From the NCBI GenBank assembly GCA_963764805.1, contig CAVXUB010000003.1, positions 248,001 through 312,000 of the forward strand: a stretch of 64,000 nucleotides of DNA, in the 5' to 3' direction. This document shows, piece by piece, positions 18,594-26,891 of the stretch. Position 1 is the stretch's first letter, and every line of letters begins with the position of its first letter. The DNA is from CAVXUB01 sp963764805. Lineage in GTDB: Bacteria > Actinomycetota > Acidimicrobiia > Acidimicrobiales > Bog-793. The notes under the pieces were generated by a model. That model did not search any database, was not told the origin of the DNA, and saw nothing but the letters and a program-made list of their open reading frames with translations. The position numbers were made by a program, and so were the translations under genes.

Positions 18594-19412
18594 GTGGCCC
18601 CACCGCCGGCCGATCACGATCACATCGAGGAAGACATCGACGGCATCCCGATGATGGTGCAGCCCGTGGTGCCATCGGAAGCGAAGTCGGCGCCGGCAGT
18701 AGCTGCACCGCCGCAGATGGGGAGCGGCTTCCCAGATGCCGGCGAGCTCGTCCCGCCACCGGTGCCGCCCGTCGTGCCCCCGCCGGAAGCACTCCCGCCG
18801 GAAGTGCCCCCGCCGACCGTGCCTCCGCCCGTCGTGCCCCTGCCGGAAGTGCCTCCGCAATATGCCGTCCCGATCCCGTTGCCGGGAGATAGGCCCGACC
18901 GCTCCCGGACTGCTGTCGTTCTCGGGGCTGTGCTAGGCGTCCTCGTGGTCGGTCTGGCGATCGCACTCGCTCTTGCGCTCGTGCGAGTAGGGGACCTGCA
19001 GTCGCAGAACAGCAGCCTTGCCTCGAGCACAGCGATTCCCTTGCGGCTCACCTCGGCGGTCGGTGCGGCGCGTACGTATGCGGGTGAGATCGGTGGCTAC
19101 GACTACCGGCACCTCGACAAGGATTTCGGCGCCGTCCTCTCCCACTCCACACCCTCGTTCAAGACGAGCTTCACGCAGTCGAGCAATGCCCTCAAGTCCT
19201 CGCTCGAGAAGTACAAGGCGACGGCTGTCGCCAAGGTGGTCTCGGCCGGAGTGGTGTCTGCAAGCGGCAACAGGGTGGTGGTGCTGGTGCTGATCGACCA
19301 GACGGTCAACAATGACATCCAGAAGCACGCCTCGACCGACCGGACCCAGATCGAGATGACGCTCCTCGGCTCGGGCAGTGGCTGGCTGATCGACCAGGTG
19401 ATCTTGCTGTGA
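18594..19412 (+). CDS. Mce-associated membrane protein (Mas-like)
   Basis: 272 residues. A cytoplasmic N-terminus of about 100 residues is extremely Pro/Val/Glu-rich (VPPPVPPVVPPPEALPPE). One membrane helix follows (AVVLGAVLGVLVVGLAIALA), then a short coiled stretch and a C-terminal domain: GAARTYAGEIGGYDYRHLDK, FGAVLSHSTPSFKTSFT and SGSGWLIDQVILL. This topology and the C-terminal pattern match Mce-associated proteins, which stabilise Mce complexes in mycobacteria. The start is a GTG with no obvious ribosome site; ATG 18651 is an alternative that trims the leader. The NTF2-like fold of the C-terminal domain is inferred. Confidence 0.8.
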   Translation: MAPPPADHDHIEEDIDGIPMMVQPVVPSEAKSAPAVAAPPQMGSGFPDAGELVPPPVPPVVPPPEALPPEVPPPTVPPPVVPLPEVPPQYAVPIPLPGDRPDRSRTAVVLGAVLGVLVVGLAIALALALVRVGDLQSQNSSLASSTAIPLRLTSAVGAARTYAGEIGGYDYRHLDKDFGAVLSHSTPSFKTSFTQSSNALKSSLEKYKATAVAKVVSAGVVSASGNRVVVLVLIDQTVNNDIQKHASTDRTQIEMTLLGSGSGWLIDQVILL

Positions 19413-19436
19413 AAGCCGACCGGTGATGCAATCAGG

Positions 19437-19601
19437 ATGGAGATTGGGATGACCGACCACGACCAACCCGCTGACCAGCCGGCGCCCGACGTCGAGCCGG
19501 CGCAGGAAGGCGACAGGGAGCCCGGAGCAGACGAGGGCGATCTGATCGACGAGCAGGGCGAGGAGAGCTTCCCGGCCAGCGACCCGCCGTCGAACTGGTG
19601 A
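19437..19601 (+). CDS. Small acidic protein with SFPASDPPS motif
   Basis: A 54-codon frame (or 50 from the ATG at 19449). It is strongly acidic and Pro/Gln-rich and ends EESFPASDPPSNW. The SFPASDPP motif recurs at the end of short uncharacterised proteins in several bacterial phyla, which supports this as a real gene despite its size. It begins 25 nt after the Mas-like gene on the same strand and is probably cotranscribed. No membrane segment or catalytic motif; likely disordered. Confidence 0.6.
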   Translation: MEIGMTDHDQPADQPAPDVEPAQEGDREPGADEGDLIDEQGEESFPASDPPSNW

Positions 19602-19691
19602 TGGCCGCCTGAGGCGGGTTGCAGCAACTCACGTACAACGGCGACCACTGCACAACAGATGCGTGTGGACTCGGCGCGAGATTCCGCCGGA

Positions 19692-20468
19692 TCAGGTGGT
19701 GCTCGTCGACCCCGAGTTCGTCGTCGGGGTCACGTCCACGATCTTCGCTCCTGCCGGCAGCTGGAAGACCGACGAGGAAGGCGATCCGCTGTAGGCCGTG
19801 ATGGTGAAGCTCGTCGAGTCGCCCGCTGCCTTTGCGTACCCGAGCAGCCCCTGCGAGGTGGTGCAGATGGTGCTCGTACCGGGGGTCCCCGTGGCGACGA
19901 GATCGAGGCACGACATCTTGAACCCGTTCGCCGTCATGGTCGAGGTCGAGACCTTGTCGCCGGCAACCCCGGCGGCGATGCCGAGGCCCTTGATCAGGGC
20001 GACCCAATGCTGCGGCGTGTAGATGCCGTACAGAGAGCTCTGCGCTGTGGCGGTCGACGCGTCCAGCTTGTCGCAGGTCCACGAAGATGCACCTGACGAG
20101 CCGCCAGCCGAGGGCGGGGTGCAGGCGTACTCGCCCGTTGCGTTGGCCACGAGGTGAACGGCATCTGTAGATCCCGACGTCGGTGTGACCGTGAACGCCA
20201 GCTCCTTCGGCGCCTCGACCGCGTAGACGACAGTGGCGGGCGAGCTGCCGCTCGTCTGGTAGGTCACCTGGAAGTTCGGGGGGACCTTGCTGGTCATGCT
20301 CGCGTCGAACGAGTTGATCGTGTCGAGATTGCCCTTGGCCGTGTGGACGGCGGTCTGGACTTTGTGGATCAGCGAGCATCCGCTCAGGGCCGCGGCGGCG
20401 ATCAGGATCGCCACCGGCCAAGCCGCTTGCGAGTGCGACGGCCTTCTATGGTGCCGGTTGTCCCCCAT
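19692..20468 (-). CDS. Lipoprotein of unknown function (LppX/LprG-like size)
   Basis: 258 residues with a lipobox (ILIAAAALSGCSL), so probably lipid-anchored. GGAGGGAACGACAA precedes the ATG at 20468. The mature protein begins with a helical stretch (IHKVQTAVHTAKGNLDTINS), then VPPNFQVTYQTSGSSPATVV and ELAFTVTP, an alternating pattern seen in beta-sheet lipid-carrier lipoproteins. Two Cys pairs are possible (YACTPPS, WTCDKL, MSCLDLV, TICTTS). Position beside the Mce locus and the size suggest a lipid or envelope carrier, but no family motif proves it. Confidence 0.7.
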   Translation of the reverse strand: MGDNRHHRRPSHSQAAWPVAILIAAAALSGCSLIHKVQTAVHTAKGNLDTINSFDASMTSKVPPNFQVTYQTSGSSPATVVYAVEAPKELAFTVTPTSGSTDAVHLVANATGEYACTPPSAGGSSGASSWTCDKLDASTATAQSSLYGIYTPQHWVALIKGLGIAAGVAGDKVSTSTMTANGFKMSCLDLVATGTPGTSTICTTSQGLLGYAKAAGDSTSFTITAYSGSPSSSVFQLPAGAKIVDVTPTTNSGSTSTT

Positions 20469-20608
20469 TTGTCGTTCCCTCCAATGCCTCGCGGCGTCGT
20501 CCGCCTGAGCCGTTCTCAGGATACGACTTCGCGAGACTGCTTGCGTGGGAGATGCAAATAGCTTCTGCCCGCGAGCCGTTAAGTTGGCGATCGAGAAGGA
20601 AGGTGGGC

Positions 20609-21016
20609 ATGGTTGCTCTCGGAACCGGATCGTTCGACAACGACTACGCGCTTGCCTGGTTGGCGGAGGTCGACGAGACGGACGTGCCCGACCTCGTCCG
20701 GGCAGCGCTCGATGTGACCGGAGCAGACAACCTGCCGGCTGCTGACGGGGCCCGTGCGCTGGCTGCCGCCGAGATCGTCGCCGCCGCGCTCGGCCAGCCG
20801 GCAGCAGACCTGCCCGAGCCGGCGAAAAGTTGGGTGACGGTGCACTCCAGGCCCTTCGTGCACCACGACGCGCTGGCGGCGATGGCCGCCGTCGAGCGGG
20901 TGCGGAGCCCCGCCTCCGAGCTCTACAGCAAGTGGGCTGAGGCGGGTGCTGAGACAGAACGCCAGGTGCAGTCCAGCCTCGACGACCTGCTGCGTAGGCT
21001 GCGCGCTACGGAGTGA
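20609..21016 (+). CDS. DUF4259-type protein
   Basis: 135 residues. GAAGGAAGGTGGGC precedes the ATG at 20609, which fits the family start MVALGTGSFDNDYALAWLAE. Proteins of this type open with G-x-F-x-N-D-x-A-x-x-W and are small soluble proteins of unknown function. The rest is mostly helical (AARALAAAEIVAAALGQP-like) and ends SSLDDLLRRLRATE. It converges on the SPFH gene; the two coding regions overlap by 11 nt at their 3' ends. Confidence 0.7.
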   Translation: MVALGTGSFDNDYALAWLAEVDETDVPDLVRAALDVTGADNLPAADGARALAAAEIVAAALGQPAADLPEPAKSWVTVHSRPFVHHDALAAMAAVERVRSPASELYSKWAEAGAETERQVQSSLDDLLRRLRATE

Positions 21017-22127
21017 GATCCTCGGACGCCTCCGCGGCTATAGCTGCGGCGGCCTCCGCCTCCGCCTCGGCAGCCGCCGCAGCGCCTTCGACTTCCTCTG
21101 CAGCGTTCTCGGCAGCGTCCTCTGCACCTGCCGCGCCGCCGACCACACCCTCCTCGGCGCCGCCGGGAGCAGCTTCGGCGGCGGCCTCCGCAAGCTCCGG
21201 CGTGAGGGGTAGGAGCGACTCCAGTGACCCGGGCATCTCGCTGTTCCGGCGCGGAGCCGCCGGCGGAGCGCCGTCCCCACCCCCCACCATCCCGCGCAGC
21301 CCGTTGAGCAACCCACCGATCTCCATCGGCAGGACGAGCTTGGTGGACGGCGACGATCCCACCTGCTTCAGCGTTTCGAAATACTGGAGTCGCATCGTGT
21401 TGTCGTCGAGGTGTTGACCGACCGAGTACATCTTGGCGAGGCTCGTCGAGAGACCTTCGGCGCGCAGCACAGCCGACTGCCGGTCCCCTTCGGCGCCGAG
21501 GATCGCGGCCTGCTTCTTGCCCTCGGCCAGCGTGATGGCCGCCTGCTTCTGGCCCTGCGCCTCCGTGACGGCCGCACGGCGGGTCCGCTCGGCCGACATC
21601 TGCCTGGTCATGGCCTCCAACACGCCCGGTGGAGGGTTCACCTCCCTCACCTCGACGGTCGTGACCTTTACGCCCCATCTCTCGGTGACGTCATCGAGAC
21701 GGGTACGCAGGGCTGCGTTCATCTCGTCGCGCTTCGAGAGGACGTCGTCGAGAGGCATGTCTCCGACGACGCTTCGCAGCGTGGTCGCCGCCACGTTCTG
21801 TGCGGCCGCCGCGAAGTTCTGCACGTTGAGCACCGAGGCTTCGGGGTCCACCACCTTGTAGAAGATGATGAAGTCGATGGCGATCGATGCGTTGTCCTTC
21901 GTGATCGCGGTCTGGCGGGGGATCTCGAGAAACTGCTCGCGCATGTCGACCCACACCACCCGGTCGGTGAGCGGGTTGATGAACTGGAGTCCAGGGTTGC
22001 GGATCGCTTTGGCCTTGCCTAGGCGGAACAACACGAGCCGCTGGTACTGGCGGACGATCTTGGCCGAGATACCTGCACCGACCGCCGCCACGAAGGCGAC
22101 GACGCCGACGATTATTCCGATTTCCAT
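21006..22127 (-). CDS. SPFH/Band 7 (stomatin-like) membrane protein
   Basis: 373 residues. An N-terminal membrane helix (EIGIIVGVVAFVAAVGAG) is followed by the Band 7 domain with RLVLFRLGKAKAIRNPGLQF, VDMREQFLEIPRQTAITKDN and VEVREVNPPPGVLEAMTRQM. A long coiled coil follows (ERTRRAAVTEAQGQKQAAIT). The C-terminus is a low-complexity Ala/Glu tail of about 70 residues. Such proteins form membrane microdomain rings and often control membrane proteases. The start codon lies inside the 3' end of nfeD (16-nt overlap), the classic NfeD-stomatin operon. Confidence 0.9.
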   Translation of the reverse strand: MEIGIIVGVVAFVAAVGAGISAKIVRQYQRLVLFRLGKAKAIRNPGLQFINPLTDRVVWVDMREQFLEIPRQTAITKDNASIAIDFIIFYKVVDPEASVLNVQNFAAAAQNVAATTLRSVVGDMPLDDVLSKRDEMNAALRTRLDDVTERWGVKVTTVEVREVNPPPGVLEAMTRQMSAERTRRAAVTEAQGQKQAAITLAEGKKQAAILGAEGDRQSAVLRAEGLSTSLAKMYSVGQHLDDNTMRLQYFETLKQVGSSPSTKLVLPMEIGGLLNGLRGMVGGGDGAPPAAPRRNSEMPGSLESLLPLTPELAEAAAEAAPGGAEEGVVGGAAGAEDAAENAAEEVEGAAAAAEAEAEAAAAIAAEASEDLTP

Positions 22128-22740
22128 TGCCGAGGCTCCTCGCTCTCATTGCCGGCCCCCGCCACGTGGGCCGAAGAAGTATCGGGCGGACTCGTTGCGG
22201 CCTGACTGCGGGTCTCTGCCGGCTCGGCCGGCCGCCTCACGGTGAACAGCTCAGGCGGTGCCGGCTCTCCCAGTTCGAACAGCTCGCTCGCCGGCGTCTC
22301 CTCGTCCCGCCAGACCTCCAGCCGGACGCCCTTGCGACCGACGACGCGCACCTTCTCACCGACCGCTACGGTGCCGTTGAGGCAGATCGCCGACCAATGC
22401 TCGCCGCCGAGGTTCACCACGCCCTCCGGGGCAAGCTCCCGCACGACCTTGGCCAGGGCGTGCGGGGGTAGGGCGCCCGGATCCGAAAGCGTGCTCGGCT
22501 CGGCTGCGCTCGCAAGCCCCTTCCACGCCAGGTAGGCGATCCCGGCGGAGACGACCAGGTCGGCCGCCAGCAGCACCCAGAGGACAGGCGCGGCGTGGCC
22601 TGTGAAAGCCATCACCACCATCCAGATCGCAGCCGCGCCCCGGCGGCGCCCGCTACCGCGTGGGAGTGCGGACCGATGTGGAATCCCAGCAGCGCGGCGA
22701 GGACGACCAGTCCCAGCAGGATGCCCAGTATCACCCACAT
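22112..22740 (-). CDS. nfeD: NfeD-like membrane protein (one frameshift)
   Basis: Reconstructed at about 209 residues. The ATG at 22740 opens MWVILGILLGLVVLAALLGF, one membrane helix, and continues to VAGAAGA. Near 22,645 a base appears to be missing (or two extra), and the next frame goes on with AAIWMVVMAFTGHAAPVLWV and a further helix. The soluble C-terminal OB-fold follows: PEGVVNLGGEHWSAICL, VAVGEKVRVVGRKGVRLEVW. NfeD proteins partner stomatin-like proteins, which fits the overlap with the SPFH gene. The break sits in a GC-only stretch and is likely an error. Confidence 0.78.
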
Positions 22741-22818
22741 CGGCGGCTCCTCGAACGCTGTTACGACCATCGTAATGATGTCGCGGGGCGATCACAGCGG
22801 GGCGATCAGGCAGCCCCT

Positions 22819-24742
22819 CTAGATGCCGAGGGCGGAGAAGAACTTGGCGACGACGGGACCGTCCGTCGGCCCCCCGTCCCCGGGAGCGTCGACGTCGATC
22901 ATGGCGAATGCGATGTCGCCGTTGAAGCCCATCAACCAGGCATCGATGGAAAGGGGGGTGCCGCTCCCGTACTCGGCGGTGCCGGTCTTGGCGTAGGTGC
23001 CGGCGGGCAGGCCGGTACCCGCCGCCGTCCCGTGCAGCACCACCGACAGCATCATCTCGTGCAGGTAGGAGACGAGGTTGCCGGGAAGCCTCGAGGTGGG
23101 GGCGGTCGAGTCGGGGGCGCCCTGCACCAGATACGGCTCCCTGGCGACGCCGGTATCGACATCGGCTGCGACCATCGCCAGGTCGAGCGGGTTCATCGTC
23201 ACCCGCGCCTGGCCGATCGCACTCTCGGCAAGTTCGGTCTGCCCTGCGGCGACGGGGACGCTGCCGGTGGCCACCGGCATGCCCGGGTCCCAGTCGCCAC
23301 CGAGGTGGTAGAGGCCGGCCGCATCGTGCAGGCTCGAGTACTTCAAGTTGGCCATCGTCAGCCCGATGAAGGCGGTGTTGCACGAGACCGTGAAGGCCTG
23401 CAGGAGGTTGTTCGCCGCGTCGCTCGGGCTGTCGTTGTGAAGGTTCTCCCCGTCCACGTTGATCACCGGCGGGCAGGTCGCCGGAGAGGAAGGCGTCAGG
23501 CCCGCCGCGATCAGAGCCGTGCTGGTGAGCACCTTCATCGTCGAGCCAGGCGGCTGCTGACCCTCGAGGGCCAGATCGGCGACCCCTGAACTGTCCGCCA
23601 CGGCGATCACCCTGCCTGTCGAAGCCTGGATGGCAACGAGTGCCGCCTCGTTCGGCGCCGAGGCCAGGGCTTGCGTGGCCGCCGACTCGACCCGCATCTC
23701 GAAGGTCGTGTGGAGGGGCCGGCCAGGACAGCGCCGGGACGGTGGCGAGGGTGGAGAGCGTCGTCCCGTCAGCCGACACGACCGTGACCGTGGCGCCCGG
23801 AGAGCCGGCCAACTGGCGCTCCGCCGCCATCTCCAGCCCGCTCTCGCCCACCACACTCGTGGTCGTGTAGGGCGGCCCGAGCGCCTTCAGCTGGGCTGCC
23901 GTCGGGGGACCCAGAGACCCCACCACACCGGTCAGACCCGCCGGCGTGGAGGACGAGCGCCCCCCGAGCGGCTGGAAGAAGACGCCCGGGAGGGGCTCGA
24001 GGAAGCTCTTCAACGCGACATAGCGGGCCCACCCGACTGTGAAGACGCTCTCGAAGGAGCTCGGGCTCGCCTCGGCGGCGGCTATCGCCGTGCTCGTCGC
24101 AGCGGCCGGTGCGCCTGCCTTGCGAAGGTCGGCCGCCAGGGTCGTGGCGTTGGTGATGTACCGCCCCTCCAGCCCGATCACGACGCTCGTCGGTGGCGAG
24201 GCCGGTGACAGCCGCGTCCCGTCGGCGGCAAGGATGTCCGCCCTCGGCGGCCATACGACGGACACCGCGAACATGCCGTCGCTCCCGAGCGCCGGATCGA
24301 TCGTCGCCCGGTTCCAGTCGACCAGCCAGCTCTTTGCGTGCAACCGCAGGTGGAGGGTGGTGTGGATCGTCAGGGGACCGATCCCTGCCAGCGTCAACCT
24401 CTCGGTCACCTGTGTCGATGCTCGCTTGCCACTCGTCGTGGGCTGTCCCGCCACGTACCGGGCGCTCGAAACGTCGAGCGCCTTCAGCACCTGCTCGTTG
24501 AGTGCCCCCAGATCGGGGGGCGGCTGATACGACAGCGCCGCCATCTCGGTCCACTGCCGAGCGGCCCAGGCGTGGAGGAACTTGGCGACGACGGGTGCGG
24601 GCTGCGGTCCCGGCGGAGCCGGTGGCCGTCCGCCGGAGGGGGAGGCACAGCCGCTGAGAAGAGCGCCAGCTACAGCCACGGTCGCCATCGCCGCCAGCGT
24701 GGCGGGTCCCCGCAGTCTCTGTCTGCCGCCGAGGCGCCTCAT
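22819..24742 (-). CDS. Lipoprotein class B penicillin-binding protein, MecA_N plus transpeptidase (one frameshift)
   Basis: Signal with lipobox (VAGALLSGCASPSG) from the ATG at 24742. Residues to about 150 resemble the MecA N-terminal NTF2-like domain (FLHAWAARQWTEMAALSYQP); a dimerisation region follows with GLTGVVGSLGPPT. One extra base near 23,729 breaks the frame between VPAL and PGRPLHTTFEM. The transpeptidase domain then has all three motifs: STMK (active serine), SCN and KTGTAEYG. These enzymes cross-link peptidoglycan and the group includes low-affinity forms tied to beta-lactam tolerance. The lipid anchor in place of a membrane helix is unusual. Corrected length is about 640 residues. 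Confidence 0.83.
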
Positions 24743-24786
24743 CCGTCGGGATGATACGGGGCAGTTCCGCCCGTCGGGCTTCGCCG

Positions 24787-25164
24787 TCAGCGAGCAGGCC
24801 GCAGGCGGGCGGGAAGGGCGGCCACGACCAGCTCGTAGGAGCCCCTGACGAGGTCGGCGAGCTCCCCCGCCGGCAGGGGGCCGGCGAGGTCGACCGTCAC
24901 CCAATGCTTCTTGTTCATGTAGTAACCGGGAGTGACGCAGTCGTATTGAGCACGCAGCGCCACCGCCTCCTCCGGATCGCACTTGAGGGTCACGCTCCCG
25001 GGCTGCTCGCCCAGTGCGACCAAGGCAAACATCTTGCCTCCCACCTTGAACACCGCCGTGTCCTCACCGAACGGGTAGTCCAGCCCCGCTCCTGCGCAGG
25101 CATGGCAGAGGTCGAGTACCCGCTGACGGTTCAGTCGGTCCGCACTCCCGGGCGCACGGCTCAT
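24787..25164 (-). CDS. MmcQ/YjbR family protein
   Basis: 125 residues, the normal length. Family hallmarks are LDYPFGEDTAVFKVGGKMFA, VTLKCDPEEAVALRAQY, and TPGYYMNKKHWVTVDLAG. Members have a CyaY-like fold and are annotated as DNA-binding, but their function is poorly known. The ATG at 25164 starts a short polar leader. It lies 44 nt upstream of the penicillin-binding protein gene on the same strand, so cotranscription is possible. Confidence 0.88.
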   Translation of the reverse strand: MSRAPGSADRLNRQRVLDLCHACAGAGLDYPFGEDTAVFKVGGKMFALVALGEQPGSVTLKCDPEEAVALRAQYDCVTPGYYMNKKHWVTVDLAGPLPAGELADLVRGSYELVVAALPARLRPAR

Positions 25165-25349
25165 GGATCCAATACTGGCAGCTCAGCCTGGCGAGGACCG
25201 AGGCTCGCCGCGAGCCGCGAAGGCGACATCCCGGGACTACCTTTGAATCCGTCGCTCTAGGCCGCGCAAGGAAAAATGCCTCGGACGACGTAGGAGATCG
25301 TCATACTGGTCGCACAGGCATCGCCGAGGGCGGAAAGGGGACGAGTTAG

Positions 25350-26774
25350 ATGAGCTCACCACGAAGGTTCGGGTATCTGACACGCCGGCGGGCTGTCGGT
25401 CCCACGGTGGTCGCGGGAATCGGAGCGCTGGCGCTTCTCACCGCAGCGTGCGGCAGCAACGCGCCATCGTCGTCGTCATCCACGACTTCGACACCGAGCG
25501 CCACCTCGGCGCACATCGGCGGCTCGGTGTCGCTCTGGGCGGAGTGGACGAGCACCGAGCAGCAGGACTTCGAGGCGGCTCTGCAGCCTTTCGAGTCCCA
25601 GACCGGGATCACGGTCAACTATGCCGGCAAGGGGAGCAACATGGACACCGCGATCGAAGCGGCCGTGCAGGGTGGCGCCCCACCCGACGTGGCCCTCGTG
25701 CCGGACCCGGGCACCCTCAAGACTCTCGCCCAGTCCGGCGCCATCAAGCCTCTGGCGCCGATCCTCGGCAACGCGGTCAACAACTACGGGTCCGCCTGGA
25801 ACCAGCTGGCGACTGTCAACGGCAAGCTCTACGGCGTCTGGTTCAAAGGCGCCAACAAGAACACGATCTGGTACAACCCTGCCGAGTTCGCTGTCGCCGG
25901 AATCAAGTCGCCGCCGACGACGTGGGAGCAGTTGGTCTCCGATGCCAGCACCCTCAAGGCGGCAGGGGTGACGCCCTTCTCCCTGTGCACCGACATCGGC
26001 TGGCCGGTCGCCGACTTCTGGCAGAACGTGTACCTGAAGACGGCAGGCGCCGCCGACTACAACAAGTTGGCCGCCCACGACATCAAGTGGACCGACCCGA
26101 CGGTGACCAAGGCGTTCACCACGATGGCGCAGATCGTGGGCCAGCCGAGCTTCCTTCTCGGAGGCACGCAGGGCGCTCTGGCGAGCACGTATCCCGAGTG
26201 CGCCGACCAGGTCTTCCCGAAGCCAGGATCCACGCCGAAGGCGGCGATGGTCGTCGAGGCGGACTTCGTCGTGTCCGAGATCGTGGGCAACTCCAGCAAC
26301 TACACGGCCGGCACGACCGGGACCGGCGGCGCCGCCTGCACCGCCGATCCGAGCAAGACGCCCTGCTACGACTTCTTCCCGTTCCCGGCGCCGGCGGCCG
26401 ACAGCGCCAACAACACGATGATCCAGGGGGCGGGCGACGTGGCGATGCTGTTCCACCAGACCCCGCAGGCCGTCGCCCTCATCAAGTATCTTGCCGACCC
26501 GGAAAGCGGCTCGATCTGGGCGCACATCGGCGGCTTCGCTTCGCCCAACAAGGCCGTGTCGCCGAGCGTCTACCCCGATCCGGTGTCGAAGCAGGACGCC
26601 GAACAGCTGCAGAACGCCACGGCGTTCGTGTTCAGCCTCGACGACCTCCAAGGCACCTGGGAGAAGAGCATGTGGGCGGACATGCTCAACTTCGTCAGGA
26701 ACCCCAGCCCGTCGAACATCTCGTCTATCGAAGCGACGATGGAGCAGCAGGCCAAGGCGGCTCTGGGACACTAG
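25350..26774 (+). CDS. ABC sugar importer, extracellular solute-binding lipoprotein (family 1)
   Basis: 474 residues. The signal ends in a lipobox (LALLTAACGSN). A Ser/Thr linker leads into a type 1 sugar-binding fold: GGSVSLWAEWTSTEQQDFEA, then GGAPPDVALVPDPGTLKTLA, and YGVWFKGANKNTIWYNPAEF, the hinge typical of maltose/alpha-glucoside binders. Later SPNKAVSPSVYPDP marks the C-terminal lobe. GGGGACGAG precedes the ATG. It is the first gene of a four-gene importer (binding protein, two permeases, ATPase). The sugar cannot be told from sequence alone; alpha-glucosides are most common for close-looking proteins. Confidence 0.92.
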   Translation: MSSPRRFGYLTRRRAVGPTVVAGIGALALLTAACGSNAPSSSSSTTSTPSATSAHIGGSVSLWAEWTSTEQQDFEAALQPFESQTGITVNYAGKGSNMDTAIEAAVQGGAPPDVALVPDPGTLKTLAQSGAIKPLAPILGNAVNNYGSAWNQLATVNGKLYGVWFKGANKNTIWYNPAEFAVAGIKSPPTTWEQLVSDASTLKAAGVTPFSLCTDIGWPVADFWQNVYLKTAGAADYNKLAAHDIKWTDPTVTKAFTTMAQIVGQPSFLLGGTQGALASTYPECADQVFPKPGSTPKAAMVVEADFVVSEIVGNSSNYTAGTTGTGGAACTADPSKTPCYDFFPFPAPAADSANNTMIQGAGDVAMLFHQTPQAVALIKYLADPESGSIWAHIGGFASPNKAVSPSVYPDPVSKQDAEQLQNATAFVFSLDDLQGTWEKSMWADMLNFVRNPSPSNISSIEATMEQQAKAALGH

Positions 26775-26891
26775 GCGCCGCCGGATCACCACCAGGGACG
26801 AACCGATCGGGCCGATGATCGTTCGGAGGGGGTCACGCCAGGTCGGTGGCCGCCCCCCGCCCGCCACGTCCGGCGCGGGAGAGGGGCGACC

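Noticed and set aside
22112..24982. One 956-residue reading frame on the minus strand
   Set aside because: It merges the N-terminal half of the penicillin-binding protein, an out-of-frame read of its second half, and the second half of NfeD. Domain content shows two separate genes, each with one frame error.
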